Positions 35,139 through 43,588 of a stretch of DNA of 64,000 bases are shown in pieces; positions within the stretch are counted from its first letter, which is position 1; each line of letters begins with the position of its first letter. The position numbers and the translations under genes were made by a program. Location: the NCBI GenBank assembly GCA_018266295.1, contig JAFEAQ010000010.1, positions 147,157 through 211,156 on the forward strand. Direction: 5' to 3'. A model generated the notes under the pieces. The model was not told the DNA's origin and did not search any database. It saw nothing but the letters and a program-made list of their open reading frames with translations. Origin of the DNA: Bdellovibrionales bacterium (GTDB lineage Bacteria; Bdellovibrionota; Bdellovibrionia; Bdellovibrionales; Bdellovibrionaceae).

Positions 35139-35468
35139 CTAAGCAATCGGAGGGCGCTTTTGAGTTTCAAAAACCATGCTGAGATAGTTAAACATGTAGT
35201 CCAAATTAGGAGTGCCAACTTGAACATCTAAAGACACAGCGACTTGCTGAGTGTAGTCGAAAGAACAATGGCCGGAATGACCAAAGTGACAAACGTGCTC
35301 GCCTTGGCTGTCATCCACGGGATCCGCTTGGTGAGAATAATCCGCAGCCACCATCGCCGTAATGACGGAAGTGCTTTCTTTATTTGAATTCAATTTACAA
35401 TGAATGCCCGCTAGCGAGGTCATCGAGAAGATAATAAAAGAAAGAAAAAGGGCAACCGTTACTTTCAT
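35139..35468 (-). CDS. Small secreted protein with CHFGHSGHC motif
   Basis: 109 residues with a signal peptide (VALFLSFIIFSMTSLAG). The central motif is VDDSQGEHVCHFGHSGHCSFD, close to that of the protein at 33364 (VDDCSQSVCHFGHC), and both end in a proline-containing basic tail. His and Cys ligands in this spacing suggest periplasmic binding of Zn, Cu or similar. It is the first minus-strand gene of the metal region, 100 bases before the lipoprotein, and diverges from a glycosyltransferase gene. Confidence 0.65.
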   Translation of the reverse strand: MKVTVALFLSFIIFSMTSLAGIHCKLNSNKESTSVITAMVAADYSHQADPVDDSQGEHVCHFGHSGHCSFDYTQQVAVSLDVQVGTPNLDYMFNYLSMVFETQKRPPIA

Positions 35469-35628
35469 CCCGAATATTAGTAACGTCGATTCTTTTTAAT
35501 TTCAACTGATTTAAATTAGCTTGTAATAATAGCCACTTGCCAGAGGCGCATGAAAAGGTCTAGTGCGCAATTGCGTGTATGACTCTGACAATCCCGTTTG
35601 CTAAGGTAATAAGATCAACTGAGGCAGA

Positions 35629-36792
35629 ATGGCGTATCTTAAAAGAAACTCTAGCATTCTTTCTATCTTAGGTATTTTGTTTTTTCTCGCAGGCTTACTT
35701 TGGAATGCCTGCAATCACGGCGGCGATTTTAAAGTTTTCTATCTCGCCGGCGAACGCTTCCTCACTCATCAATCTGTCTACAATCCGGCCGACGGCTGGT
35801 CGCCGTTTAAGTACCACCCTGCCTGGGCCGTGGTTTTTTCGCTATGGTCCCTGCTCCCTTTTACCCTGGCGACCCTGGCTTTTAATGCGGTCAACATGGG
35901 CTTGTGGATTTGGGCGGCCCACTCTTGGAGTAAGCTCCTTAACTATAAAATCACCACGACAAGTTTCTTAATCCTGGTCGTCTTAAGCCTGAATGCGATG
36001 TCAGCAGAAACGGCTTACGGGCAAATCAACGGCCTTCTCTTTTGGGGCGCGACTCAGATTTTCTTGTGGCTAGAGGACTCGACTCAAAAACCTTTCCGCA
36101 GCGGCTTGCTCTTAGCTGTGCTGATCAGCCTCAAACTCAATTTAGGCATCCTGCTGTTCTATGCTCTTTACAAAAACTGGCGCACGGCTTTGGGACTTCT
36201 CGGCGGCGCTTTGGTTTTGCATGGTATTGTCAGCTTAAGCTTTGGCGACATCGTCAACTGGGGTCTTTATCACTCGTGGCTCGATCTCTTGATGACTCAG
36301 TCAAAGGAACAATTCAACACGTTTGAAGTGCAAAGCGTTCTCCGCGTGTGCTACGTCCTCTTTGGTGAGAGCCTTGCAAAAACGATCTGGGCCGGCCTCT
36401 TGGGACTCGCCGTGGTGCTGGGAATTTATTTGGATAGAACTCACAAGCACGAGAATCCACAGCAGAGAACCGCGCTGGCGGGAGGCTATTGGCTTGCGAT
36501 CATCTTCTTCTTTTCGCCGCTCGCATGGTGGTATCAGGTCTTGTACCTTTTCCCGCTCGCGTTTTTGCTCCTAAAGAACTCAACGTTGCCAAAAGCACAG
36601 TGGCTTGCGCGCATTTGCCTGTGCAGCTTTGCATTCATTAGCTTTAACACCATCGGCCGCGCCGGAATCTTCAGCTACAAATTTTATATGGGATATTTCG
36701 CAGCCGGTATGATCCTGTGGCTCTACTTCCTGTGGGACCGCGTCCGTCCCGCACAAGCACAGATTTCACTCTCTGCCGAAAAGGCCGCTTGA
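35629..36792 (+). CDS. GT87-type polyprenol-linked mannosyltransferase-like membrane protein
   Basis: 387 residues with about nine or ten membrane helices. After the first helix comes GGDFKVFYLAGERFL, then YNP-x(n)-FKYHPAWAVVF, and later ETAYGQINGLLFW: this combination (acidic residue after helix 1, Y-P turn, GQ-N) is the hallmark of the DUF2029/GT87 family of GT-C glycosyltransferases, whose first-loop Asp is catalytic. It would transfer a sugar from a lipid carrier on the periplasmic side, to lipid A, a surface glycan or a protein. It is monocistronic. Confidence 0.82.
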   Translation: MAYLKRNSSILSILGILFFLAGLLWNACNHGGDFKVFYLAGERFLTHQSVYNPADGWSPFKYHPAWAVVFSLWSLLPFTLATLAFNAVNMGLWIWAAHSWSKLLNYKITTTSFLILVVLSLNAMSAETAYGQINGLLFWGATQIFLWLEDSTQKPFRSGLLLAVLISLKLNLGILLFYALYKNWRTALGLLGGALVLHGIVSLSFGDIVNWGLYHSWLDLLMTQSKEQFNTFEVQSVLRVCYVLFGESLAKTIWAGLLGLAVVLGIYLDRTHKHENPQQRTALAGGYWLAIIFFFSPLAWWYQVLYLFPLAFLLLKNSTLPKAQWLARICLCSFAFISFNTIGRAGIFSYKFYMGYFAAGMILWLYFLWDRVRPAQAQISLSAEKAA

Positions 36793-36808
36793 GCGCAGCG
36801 ATCTCTAT

Positions 36809-37705
36809 CTAACGTCGATAGGTCAGAATAATCTGGCCGCCGCCGCCACTTCCAGAAACGCCGCCGCCATTCCCCGAGCTCCCACCCGCGGATCCTGCGC
36901 CACCGCCAGGAAAACCACCAGCTCCGCCCGCAGCTCCCGCAGCAGCGCCAGAACTAGCGCCTCCTCCGCCGCCGCCACCGCCACCATTTTGGTTTGACAC
37001 ACCGGCAGATCCTACAGTGGGAGAAGCACCCGACGTACCCGCACTACCTCCAGCTCCGCCCCCGTTTGCAGCACCGCCGGCAGCGCCAAAGGAATCACTC
37101 GGAGGGCTGGCCCCATTGGCACCTGCGCCCGTCGGAGAACCCGCGGCGCCACCACCAGCACCGGGAAAATAACTAGGATTGTTGCCGCCAGCACCGCCAG
37201 CATAAAGCACATCACCTACGGAAGACGCCGTCGCGCCACCAGCGCCGCCCAAATAGTTAGTTCCATCTTGAATAGAACCTCGCCCACCTTGGGCCAACAC
37301 CGTGCCTGTACTCGAAAACCAAGTATCGCCCCCATTGGTACCAGGCGCATTGTTGCCAGAAGTGCCGCCGGCACCAATCGAGTAAGTGATACTGTTACCA
37401 GGTGTCACGGCGAGATTATTTTTCTTCGCGTAAGCACCGCCGCCGCCCGCACCATATGCAGACCAACTCGAAGCTCCAGCAGCACCTCCGCCAGCCCCCC
37501 AGCACTCCACAGAGATAAGAGTCGTCACTCCAGATGGCACGATCCAACTCGTCCCCGAAGTGAGAACCACGGTGTTCATTTGGTTTCGGAAAAAGGCCAT
37601 TGGGATTGTTTGCGCTAAGATCTGTGATCCGCAGAAAAGACAAATCAGAAGTCCGGCGCAACGTCGATGAAGAATACTTTTGAAGATGAAAATGAGAGAA
37701 TCCAT
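36809..37705 (-). CDS. Secreted glycine-rich protein
   Basis: 298 residues from the ATG at 37705, giving a signal peptide that ends CLFCGSQILAQ; the longer frame to 37738 lacks support. The mature protein opens TIPMAFFR, then SGTSWIVPSGVTTLISVECWGAGG, the start of the glycine-rich domain seen in phage-tail and bacterial surface proteins. The rest is GGAGG, GGNNP and GGGGGGGG blocks interrupted by short polar turns (residues 70-290), ending QIILTYRR. It is probably a disordered or polyglycine-II-helix surface protein. It converges with the GT87 gene and diverges from the RCC1 gene. Confidence 0.75.
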   Translation of the reverse strand: MDSLIFIFKSILHRRCAGLLICLFCGSQILAQTIPMAFFRNQMNTVVLTSGTSWIVPSGVTTLISVECWGAGGGAAGASSWSAYGAGGGGAYAKKNNLAVTPGNSITYSIGAGGTSGNNAPGTNGGDTWFSSTGTVLAQGGRGSIQDGTNYLGGAGGATASSVGDVLYAGGAGGNNPSYFPGAGGGAAGSPTGAGANGASPPSDSFGAAGGAANGGGAGGSAGTSGASPTVGSAGVSNQNGGGGGGGGGASSGAAAGAAGGAGGFPGGGAGSAGGSSGNGGGVSGSGGGGQIILTYRR

Positions 37706-38051
37706 TGGGACTATGTTGACAGTCACAGCCGTCCGCATGCCAACACAAACTCAATAGTGGAATGAATTCTGCTGCAATTGTGCAGCGAGAGCTTTGCTAT
37801 CCATGAGGTTGGTACAGCTTTAATTAGTCTGATTTATACGAATATGCATGGGCTTGTATGCTCCAACGAAATCATCGAATAAAGCCCTGCGTTCCAAGGT
37901 GTTCCCTACGGTACATTTCAAGCAAACACTAAACTGGATATGGTTCCATTAGTTTGTCATATCGTTAAATGAGAAATAACATTAAAGCCAATCATACGAA
38001 TTTTTTTAAGCATTGATTCGGATGTGAATGATCAGCTTTCGAGGAAGAACC
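37706..38051. other. Divergent intergenic region, 346 bp
   Basis: It separates the glycine-rich protein gene (-) from the RCC1-repeat gene (+). It is AT-rich and holds the promoters of both; AGGAAG lies before the ATG at 38052. No additional gene, tRNA or strong hairpin was found. Confidence 0.5.
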
Positions 38052-39338
38052 ATGAAGAGAGAGAAAAAAATAACCGTTAAGAGAAGTATCAGGAGAAATA
38101 TTAAGAGAAGATTGTTCTTAAAGCGATTATTTGGTTTTGGATTTGTTGTGAATCAAGCCTCTTTACTACGGCCAGTATCTCTGATTCTTGGAATTTTATT
38201 TTCCGGAAAGAAATCCCTCGCACACATAATTCCATTCGCTTTTTGGCGTAAGACTCCGTTGACGTTATGGATGTGGGGCTACGGCAATGACGGAGCGACA
38301 GGACTCGGGATTTCAACCAATAAAAGCTCTCCCGTGCAGGTAGGCTCTCTCTCAACCTGGGACTCAGTTTCCGCCGGATCCATTCACACGATGGCCATAA
38401 AAACCGACGGAACTTTATGGACGTGGGGTGACAATACCAATGGTCAACTCGGCATTGGCACTGTCGTTGGAAAAAACTCTCCGGTGCAAATTGGAACGGG
38501 AAATAATTGGTCGATGGTTTGCGCCGCCGGAGTTTGGACGACAGCAGAGTTCTCGCATACGCTCGCGGTCAAGAGCGATGGAACTTTATGGGCCTGGGGC
38601 GATAACTCAAAAGGACAGCTGGGCGATGGCACGACGGTGAGTAAAAGTTCTCCGATTCAAATTGGCACTGACACCAACTGGGCTTATGTAAATGGCACTT
38701 GGGGATTGAACAGCTTCGCGATAAAAACCGACGGGACTCTATGGTCTTGGGGATATAACGCCGCCGCCTCTGCCGGTATGCTCGGAGACGGAACGATCGT
38801 AAATAAAAGTTCTCCAATTCAAGTAGGCGCTCTCACAAATTGGTCGAAGATCAACGTGGGCTTTGGCCACGTCCTTGCGCTCAAAACGGATGGAACTCTA
38901 TGGGCCTGGGGGCTCAATTCGAGTGGGCAACTTGGCAACGGCCTTTTCGCGGCGAAAAGTTCACCGATTCAAATTGGCGTCGGCACGAACTGGATGACTC
39001 TTGGCACCGCAGGCTACGGCAGTCTTGCGCTTAAAACCGATGGGACCTTGTGGAGCTGGGGCAGTAACTCCTATGGAGAGCTCGGTCTCGGTGACACCAA
39101 CGACAGAAGTGTACCGACCCAAGTGGGAACTTCCACTTGGACGGCGTTGGATTCCTCATTGGATCAAGCTATGGCCATTCGTTCTGATGGAACACTCTGG
39201 GCATGGGGCTCGAATAATAAGGGACAGTTAGGAGATGGAACAGTTGTAGCGCGAAGCTCTCCGGTCCAAATCGGTGCAGTCAATACATGGGTGAAGTGCA
39301 GCGCCGGTGAATCCTTTGCGGCCGCCCTCAGATATTAG
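38052..39338 (+). CDS. Secreted seven-repeat RCC1 (beta-propeller) protein
   Basis: 428 residues from ATG 38052, preceded by AGGAAG. A long, very basic leader (KREKKITVKRSIRRNIKRR) precedes a hydrophobic segment (LLRPVSLILGILFSG), then the mature start HIIPFAFWRKTP. Seven RCC1 units of about 50 residues follow, each with SDGTLW-WG-N and a QLG-GT motif (WGYGNDGATGLGI, WGDNTNGQLG, WGDNSKGQLG, WGYNAAASAGMLG, WGLNSSGQLG, WGSNSYGELG, WGSNNKGQLG), exactly a closed seven-bladed propeller. Likely a surface or secreted binding protein. It shares the I-P-x-A-F-x-R motif with the glycine-rich protein next door. Confidence 0.85.
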   Translation: MKREKKITVKRSIRRNIKRRLFLKRLFGFGFVVNQASLLRPVSLILGILFSGKKSLAHIIPFAFWRKTPLTLWMWGYGNDGATGLGISTNKSSPVQVGSLSTWDSVSAGSIHTMAIKTDGTLWTWGDNTNGQLGIGTVVGKNSPVQIGTGNNWSMVCAAGVWTTAEFSHTLAVKSDGTLWAWGDNSKGQLGDGTTVSKSSPIQIGTDTNWAYVNGTWGLNSFAIKTDGTLWSWGYNAAASAGMLGDGTIVNKSSPIQVGALTNWSKINVGFGHVLALKTDGTLWAWGLNSSGQLGNGLFAAKSSPIQIGVGTNWMTLGTAGYGSLALKTDGTLWSWGSNSYGELGLGDTNDRSVPTQVGTSTWTALDSSLDQAMAIRSDGTLWAWGSNNKGQLGDGTVVARSSPVQIGAVNTWVKCSAGESFAAALRY

Positions 39339-39384
39339 AAAGTCCTTCACTGACTGTACTTAATGTATCCCTCACATTGATTTA

Positions 39385-40129
39385 CTAATCTTGTGAAAGC
39401 ATTGCAATAACAGCTCCGTATATGCCTTTAACAACTTCACTCATTTTCGTATAATCAAGGCGGTCAGGTGTGTCAGCCTCGGTATGGTATGCTTTGTTTC
39501 TCATCATAGCCGTGTCTGTAATCATGACCGCCGGCCAATCGTAAGTCCAATAGTTACGATGATCAGAAAAATCCACGCCGTTGACGTAAGCAGGAGCATT
39601 CATCGAATAAACTGGCACTTTGCTATTAGCAGTCATATTACGCTTCAGTTCTCGCACAAGTTCACGATCGGCTGGCAACCCCACTTGCATTGTCGTCAGC
39701 CCCGGGATTCTTTGGCCCACAAGCGTCTAAATGCGCACCAATAACAGCGACATCTTTGCTCTCACCTGATTCATAACGAAAGAGTATATTGTGAAAAACC
39801 CGATCGAATGCATAGACGTCATAAATTTTTGGCTGGTAACCCAATTCTTGCAGCCGATTGATCACAAATTTTTCAGCCTTCAAAACGGATTCAACATTTT
39901 TAAAATAGCGGTTTGGCTGTATCCCAGAAAGTTCGTAAGTATCAGCCTTCAATCGATTTACATCCACAACAACACTATCGGTAACTGCCTTCCCAGAAGA
40001 AACGATAGGATTACGCAGGTACCAAAACATCAAAAGCCAAAAAAGCGAAAACGGAATCAAAATCCCATATAAAAGAAACTCTGGCCGAACAAGTTTTATA
40101 GACTTCATTAAGTTTATACTAAGAAGCAC
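39385..40129 (-). pseudogene. M28-family zinc aminopeptidase, internal deletion and frameshift
   Basis: The first part (40129 to about 39670) encodes a membrane anchor (LLYGILIPFSLFWLLMFWYL) and an M28 N-terminal half with VIGAHLDACG and GADDNASGVA, whose His and Asp bind zinc. It then shifts frame and stops. The rest of the enzyme continues in another frame from about 39680 to 39385 (ADRELVRELKRN, GVDFSDHRNYW, MITDTAMMRNKAYH, DTPDRLDYTKM). About 80 residues expected between these halves, including the catalytic Glu and one zinc ligand, are absent. A single deletion near 39670 explains both loss and frameshift. Not functional as M28. Confidence 0.82.
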
Positions 40130-40165
40130 CCATCAGAATGTCACCTAAAACGCCCCAAAAGTGCA

Positions 40166-40308
40166 GCACCATTTCCCTTCCATTTGCGAGTTCCACAGAA
40201 GGTAAAATTCTACGTAAAGAACGGAAACCCTGTCGAACCAAGAAATAATAAAATACCAAGAACTAAAAAGAGCGAGGACTGTCTGAGCAAATGGAAGGGA
40301 AATGGTGC
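40166..40308. repeat. Perfect 22-bp inverted repeat ending in the tRNA-Leu 3' end
   Basis: GCACCATTTCCCTTCCATTTGC (40166-40187) and its exact reverse complement (40287-40308) flank 99 bp. The second copy overlaps the last six bases of the tRNA gene, including the CCA. Arms stop matching at both ends. The spacer encodes nothing recognisable. Confidence 0.85.
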
Positions 40309-40394
40309 CTCGGGCCGGAATTGAACCGGCACGACCCGGTAAAGGAATCCCAGGATTTTAAGTCCTGTGCGTCTACCAATTTCGCCACCGAGGC
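40303..40394 (-). tRNA. tRNA-Leu (anticodon UAA)
   Basis: Read on the minus strand the gene begins GCCTCGG, pairs with CCGAGGC at the 3' end, has A as discriminator and an encoded CCA (40305-40303). D-loop ATTGGTAGACGC, anticodon stem-loop CAGGACT-TAA-AATCCTG, a long variable arm and a T-loop GGTTCAATTCC are all present. The long variable arm and A after the anticodon fit a class II leucine tRNA. An inverted repeat begins at its 3' end. Confidence 0.95.
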
Positions 40395-40525
40395 ATACTA
40401 GAAATGAAGCGCCAGAAAATCATTATTTCGCCCTCTTGTCATCTATTTGCTTTTTTGCGTTAGACTCATGACACCCCGAGAAATCTCTTTGACTATCGCC
40501 CCTGCCCGGGCTTTGATATTTCGTC

Positions 40526-41218
40526 GTGAATTTCTTTGCCCGAAACTTTCAGATCTTTAAGCGCATAGGACTTCCCCTGTATGTCCTAACCCTGATCTAC
40601 ACTAGCCTGGATCAGCTTCTCACTATCAATACCGAAGCGGCGATGCGCAACCCCAACGGCGGAACGACGTGGATCTGGGTTTATGGCTTTTCCTCTCTGA
40701 TTGTCGGAATTATCTTCCCCATTCTGGGGATTTTGGTTGTGCTCTATGGCGCCAAAGCTCCGGATGCGAATGAAAAGGGCCTTTGGCAGTTTATTCAGCA
40801 CCACATGAACCAGTTGAGTATTGAGATTCTGCGATCTTGGGGAAAAACCCTGATGTGGTCGTTATTGTTCATTCTGCCAGCACTTTGGAAGTACCTTGAA
40901 TACACCATGATTCCGTTCATCGTAACCATGTCCAAGAAGTATGACCGCGGCGAGGAAGACGCCTTGGACAGCTCAGCCCACCTGGTGCGCAAGCATTTGC
41001 TGAAGGTTTCAGCAATTTTACTTGTCTTCCATTTGATTTTTCCGTCGATTCTGACGGTTTTATTTGATGAGTACCGTTTGGTATGGCACACGCCAGTGTC
41101 TGCCCTGGTACTGACTCTCGTCGATGTTTATCTTTTTATTTTCTCCACTCAGTTGTTGTTGGGTGTGTTTGAAAGTCAAAACCAGCAGGAGGTCCCTAAT
41201 GCAGCAGCTCATGTTTAA
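40526..41218 (+). CDS. Integral membrane protein of unknown function
   Basis: 230 residues from a GTG start, with about five hydrophobic helices (LPLYVLTLIYTSLDQLL, WIWVYGFSSLIVGIIFPILGILVVLY, TLMWSLLFILPALWKYL, LLKVSAILLVFHLIFPSIL, ALVLTLVDVYLFIFSTQLLLG). The middle part with SKKYDRGEEDALDSSAHLV is a charged cytoplasmic loop. It resembles small bacterial membrane proteins with a Y-I-P helix but no family was recognised. Its end overlaps the IMPDH/GMP reductase gene by 20 bases, so they are likely co-transcribed. Confidence 0.7.
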   Translation: MNFFARNFQIFKRIGLPLYVLTLIYTSLDQLLTINTEAAMRNPNGGTTWIWVYGFSSLIVGIIFPILGILVVLYGAKAPDANEKGLWQFIQHHMNQLSIEILRSWGKTLMWSLLFILPALWKYLEYTMIPFIVTMSKKYDRGEEDALDSSAHLVRKHLLKVSAILLVFHLIFPSILTVLFDEYRLVWHTPVSALVLTLVDVYLFIFSTQLLLGVFESQNQQEVPNAAAHV

Positions 41219-42251
41219 CTGGAAAGACATCAAAAACCGTGGCCGTGGCCTGACCTTTGATGATGTTTTGATTATGCCAAAACGTTCGGATGTGCGCTCG
41301 CGCCGTGATCCTTCTTTGACTTCCCGCTTGACGAAAAAACTCATGATCGAGACTCCGATCATCAGCGCAAACATGGACACCATTACTGGCACGGACATGG
41401 CCATTGCCATGGGTAAGCTCGGCGCCCTCGGCATCCTTCACCGTTTCGCAACAATTGAAGAGCAAGCCGACATGGTTCGTAAAGTAAAAGAATCCGGCGC
41501 AAAAATTATTTCAGCTTCCATCGGTGTGGGTGACGAATCAAAACCGCGCACCAAAGCTTTGGTGGATGCCGGCGTGAACCTCATCACTATCGACATTGCT
41601 CATGGTCACTCGATCCAGATGATGGAAACTTTGAAGTGGCTTAAAGACACTTACCCGCAAATCGAAGTCATCGCTGGAAATCTCGCGATGCCGGATGCGG
41701 CGAAAGATTTGATCGAAGCCGGCGCTGATGCCATCAAAGTCGGAATCGGTCCGGGCTCGATGTGTACCACTCGTATCATTACCGGTGCGGGCGTGCCGCA
41801 ACTAACGGCGATTGCCCTTTGCACAGAGATCGCAGACAGCTACGGCGTTCCTGTGATCGCCGACGGCGGGATTAAAACGTCGGGCGACATCGTGAAGGCT
41901 TTTGCTGCCGGCGCAAGTACGGTGATGCTTGGAAGCATGCTCTCTGGAACGATTGAAACTCCGGGAGAGATGAAGGGCGGTCGTAAACAGTACCGCGGAA
42001 TGGCTTCAAAAGCGGCGCAAGTTTCTTGGCGCGGTGGCGTGCCTGAAGGCATGGCCGCTGAAGGTGAATCGACCATGGTGAACCTCAAAGGTCACGTGAA
42101 AGACGTGGTGCTTGAAATCACCGGCGGTATCCGCAGCGGGATGAGTTACATCAACGCCACCAGCGTTGGCGAAATGCGTGACAAAGCTTATTTCATGGAA
42201 ATGTCTAGCAACGGGATCGCGGAAAGCCGCGCCCATGGAGTGAATGCGTGA
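41199..42251 (+). CDS. CBS-less IMP dehydrogenase/GMP reductase family enzyme
   Basis: The start at 41199 follows AGGAGGTCCCT; the longer frame to 41124 is not needed. 350 residues form one TIM barrel: [25 protein letters not shown], the catalytic loop [17 protein letters not shown] (Cys nucleophile), [20 protein letters not shown] and [13 protein letters not shown]. The regulatory CBS pair of normal IMPDH (about 480 residues) is missing, and length and the PEGMAAEGE flap resemble GMP reductase as much as IMPDH, so the symbol is left blank. Either way it interconverts IMP, XMP or GMP in purine synthesis. It overlaps murI by 4 bases (GTGA). Confidence 0.85.
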   Translation: MQQLMFNWKDIKNRGRGLTFDDVLIMPKRSDVRSRRDPSLTSRLTKKLMIETPIISANMDTITGTDMAIAMGKLGALGILHRFATIEEQADMVRKVKESGAKIISASIGVGDESKPRTKALVDAGVNLITIDIAHGHSIQMMETLKWLKDTYPQIEVIAGNLAMPDAAKDLIEAGADAIKVGIGPGSMCTTRIITGAGVPQLTAIALCTEIADSYGVPVIADGGIKTSGDIVKAFAAGASTVMLGSMLSGTIETPGEMKGGRKQYRGMASKAAQVSWRGGVPEGMAAEGESTMVNLKGHVKDVVLEITGGIRSGMSYINATSVGEMRDKAYFMEMSSNGIAESRAHGVNA

Positions 42252-43048
42252 TAGATTCTCGTCCCATTGGGGTGTTTGACTCAGGCATTGGCGGGTTGAC
42301 CGTATTAAAGGTCCTCGCCGAGCGTTTCCCAAAAGAGAGCTTTCTCTATTTAGGCGACACCGCACGCCTCCCCTATGGTTCGAAGTCAGCACAAACGATT
42401 CGTCGCTATTCAGAACAAAATGTTCACTATTTGCTTCGCCAAGGCGTCAAGGCCGTGGTGATTGCCTGCAACTCAGCGTCTTCACAATTTCCTGAATCTG
42501 AATTTGAAGGGGTTCCGGTCTATAACGTGATTCATCCGGGGAGTTTTAAAGCTCTGAGCGTTTCAAAGAATAAAAAAATCGGGATTCTCGGCACTCGCGC
42601 AACTGTCAAGAGCGCCGCGTATGCGCAGGAGCTGATTCGCCTTGATGACAAGGTCGAAGTCTTTAGCCAAGCCTGCCCGCTTTTTGTACCGCTTGCGGAA
42701 GAGGGCTGGGATGAAGATCCTATCACCAATCTTGTGACTTACAGATACGTGAATCCCATGGTGCAAACAGGAATCGACACCCTGATTCTGGGTTGCACGC
42801 ACTACCCGATTTTAAAGCAAGCTATTCGCCGCGTGACGGGCAACTCGATTGAGCTTGTCGACTCTGGCGAAGCCATTGCCGATCTCATTGCTCAGGACAT
42901 TGAACGCGGTCACTTTAAACCCGTTAAAGATGAAAGCACTCAGAATATCCAGATTATGACGACCGATGCCTCAGATCACTTTACGACTCTCGCTCGCAGG
43001 ATCATGGAACCCGTTGTCGCCCACGAGTTCCGCGTTGTCGATATTTAG
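42248..43048 (+). CDS. murI: Glutamate racemase
   Basis: 266 residues from a GTG start. IGVFDSGIGGLTVLKVL is the cofactor-free racemase signature; the two catalytic cysteines are in VIACNSASS and LGCTHYPIL. It makes D-glutamate for peptidoglycan in the cytoplasm. It is the last gene of the run beginning at 40526. Its final 78 bases overlap the end of the convergent XRE regulator gene, so both share coding sequence for their C-termini. Confidence 0.95.
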   Translation: MIDSRPIGVFDSGIGGLTVLKVLAERFPKESFLYLGDTARLPYGSKSAQTIRRYSEQNVHYLLRQGVKAVVIACNSASSQFPESEFEGVPVYNVIHPGSFKALSVSKNKKIGILGTRATVKSAAYAQELIRLDDKVEVFSQACPLFVPLAEEGWDEDPITNLVTYRYVNPMVQTGIDTLILGCTHYPILKQAIRRVTGNSIELVDSGEAIADLIAQDIERGHFKPVKDESTQNIQIMTTDASDHFTTLARRIMEPVVAHEFRVVDI

Positions 43049-43324
43049 AGCCAAACTTGACTCTGTTCTAAAACGTTTTTCCAGATCCAATTTTACTTCT
43101 TCCAATGTGACATCGATAATTTTTTGCAGCATCTCTTCATCCGGCACATGATAGAGAGCCGCCAGATCTTTGAGAGTGCCCACCGGTGGCGATGAAATCC
43201 CGCGCTCCCAGTTACTGATAAACTGCGAGCACTTATAACCGAGCTTTTCTGCGACCTGACTTTGCGACACTCCCGCCGCTTTTCTTTTTTCTTTGAGATA
43301 TTCTGCTAATTGTTTTCTGCTCAT
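42971..43324 (-). CDS. XRE-family helix-turn-helix regulator
   Basis: 117 residues from the ATG at 43324, 7 bases after AAGGAGG; the longer frame to 43348 is dropped. Residues 1-62 hold the XRE helix-turn-helix (LKEKRKAAGVSQSQVAEKLG, then QFISNWERGISSPPVGTLKDLA), including the conserved Q-x(3)-A and NWE[RN]G. The C-terminal 50 residues are a charged helix that may dimerise. It is convergent with murI and overlaps its 3' end by 78 bases, an unusual arrangement where antisense effects are possible. Confidence 0.85.
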   Translation of the reverse strand: MSRKQLAEYLKEKRKAAGVSQSQVAEKLGYKCSQFISNWERGISSPPVGTLKDLAALYHVPDEEMLQKIIDVTLEEVKLDLEKRFRTESSLALNIDNAELVGDNGFHDPASESRKVI

Positions 43325-43588
43325 AAAGCCTCCTTGTAACCACGTCATCGTGGGGCTATGAGTAGATCTTAAACAAACGAAGTCAGTTTAATTTCAAACG
43401 CGGGTCAAATGTCGCTGACAAACAACGGTTTAATGTTTCAAAATGAGACGTTCCCAATCCTTGTCGAGATATTAGACTCCACGATGACAAATTAAGGCGC
43501 GCTCCCCTTTTGATCCCAAGAGCGCGTTGTAAATTGCTTATGACCTGGCAAAACTCCTGCAATGTGTTCCATCGTAGGAGAGAAATCT

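Noticed and set aside
40166..40308. Integration (att) site duplication at tRNA-Leu
   Set aside because: Attachment-site duplications are direct repeats of the tRNA end; this repeat is inverted and shares only six bases with the tRNA, and no integrase was found.
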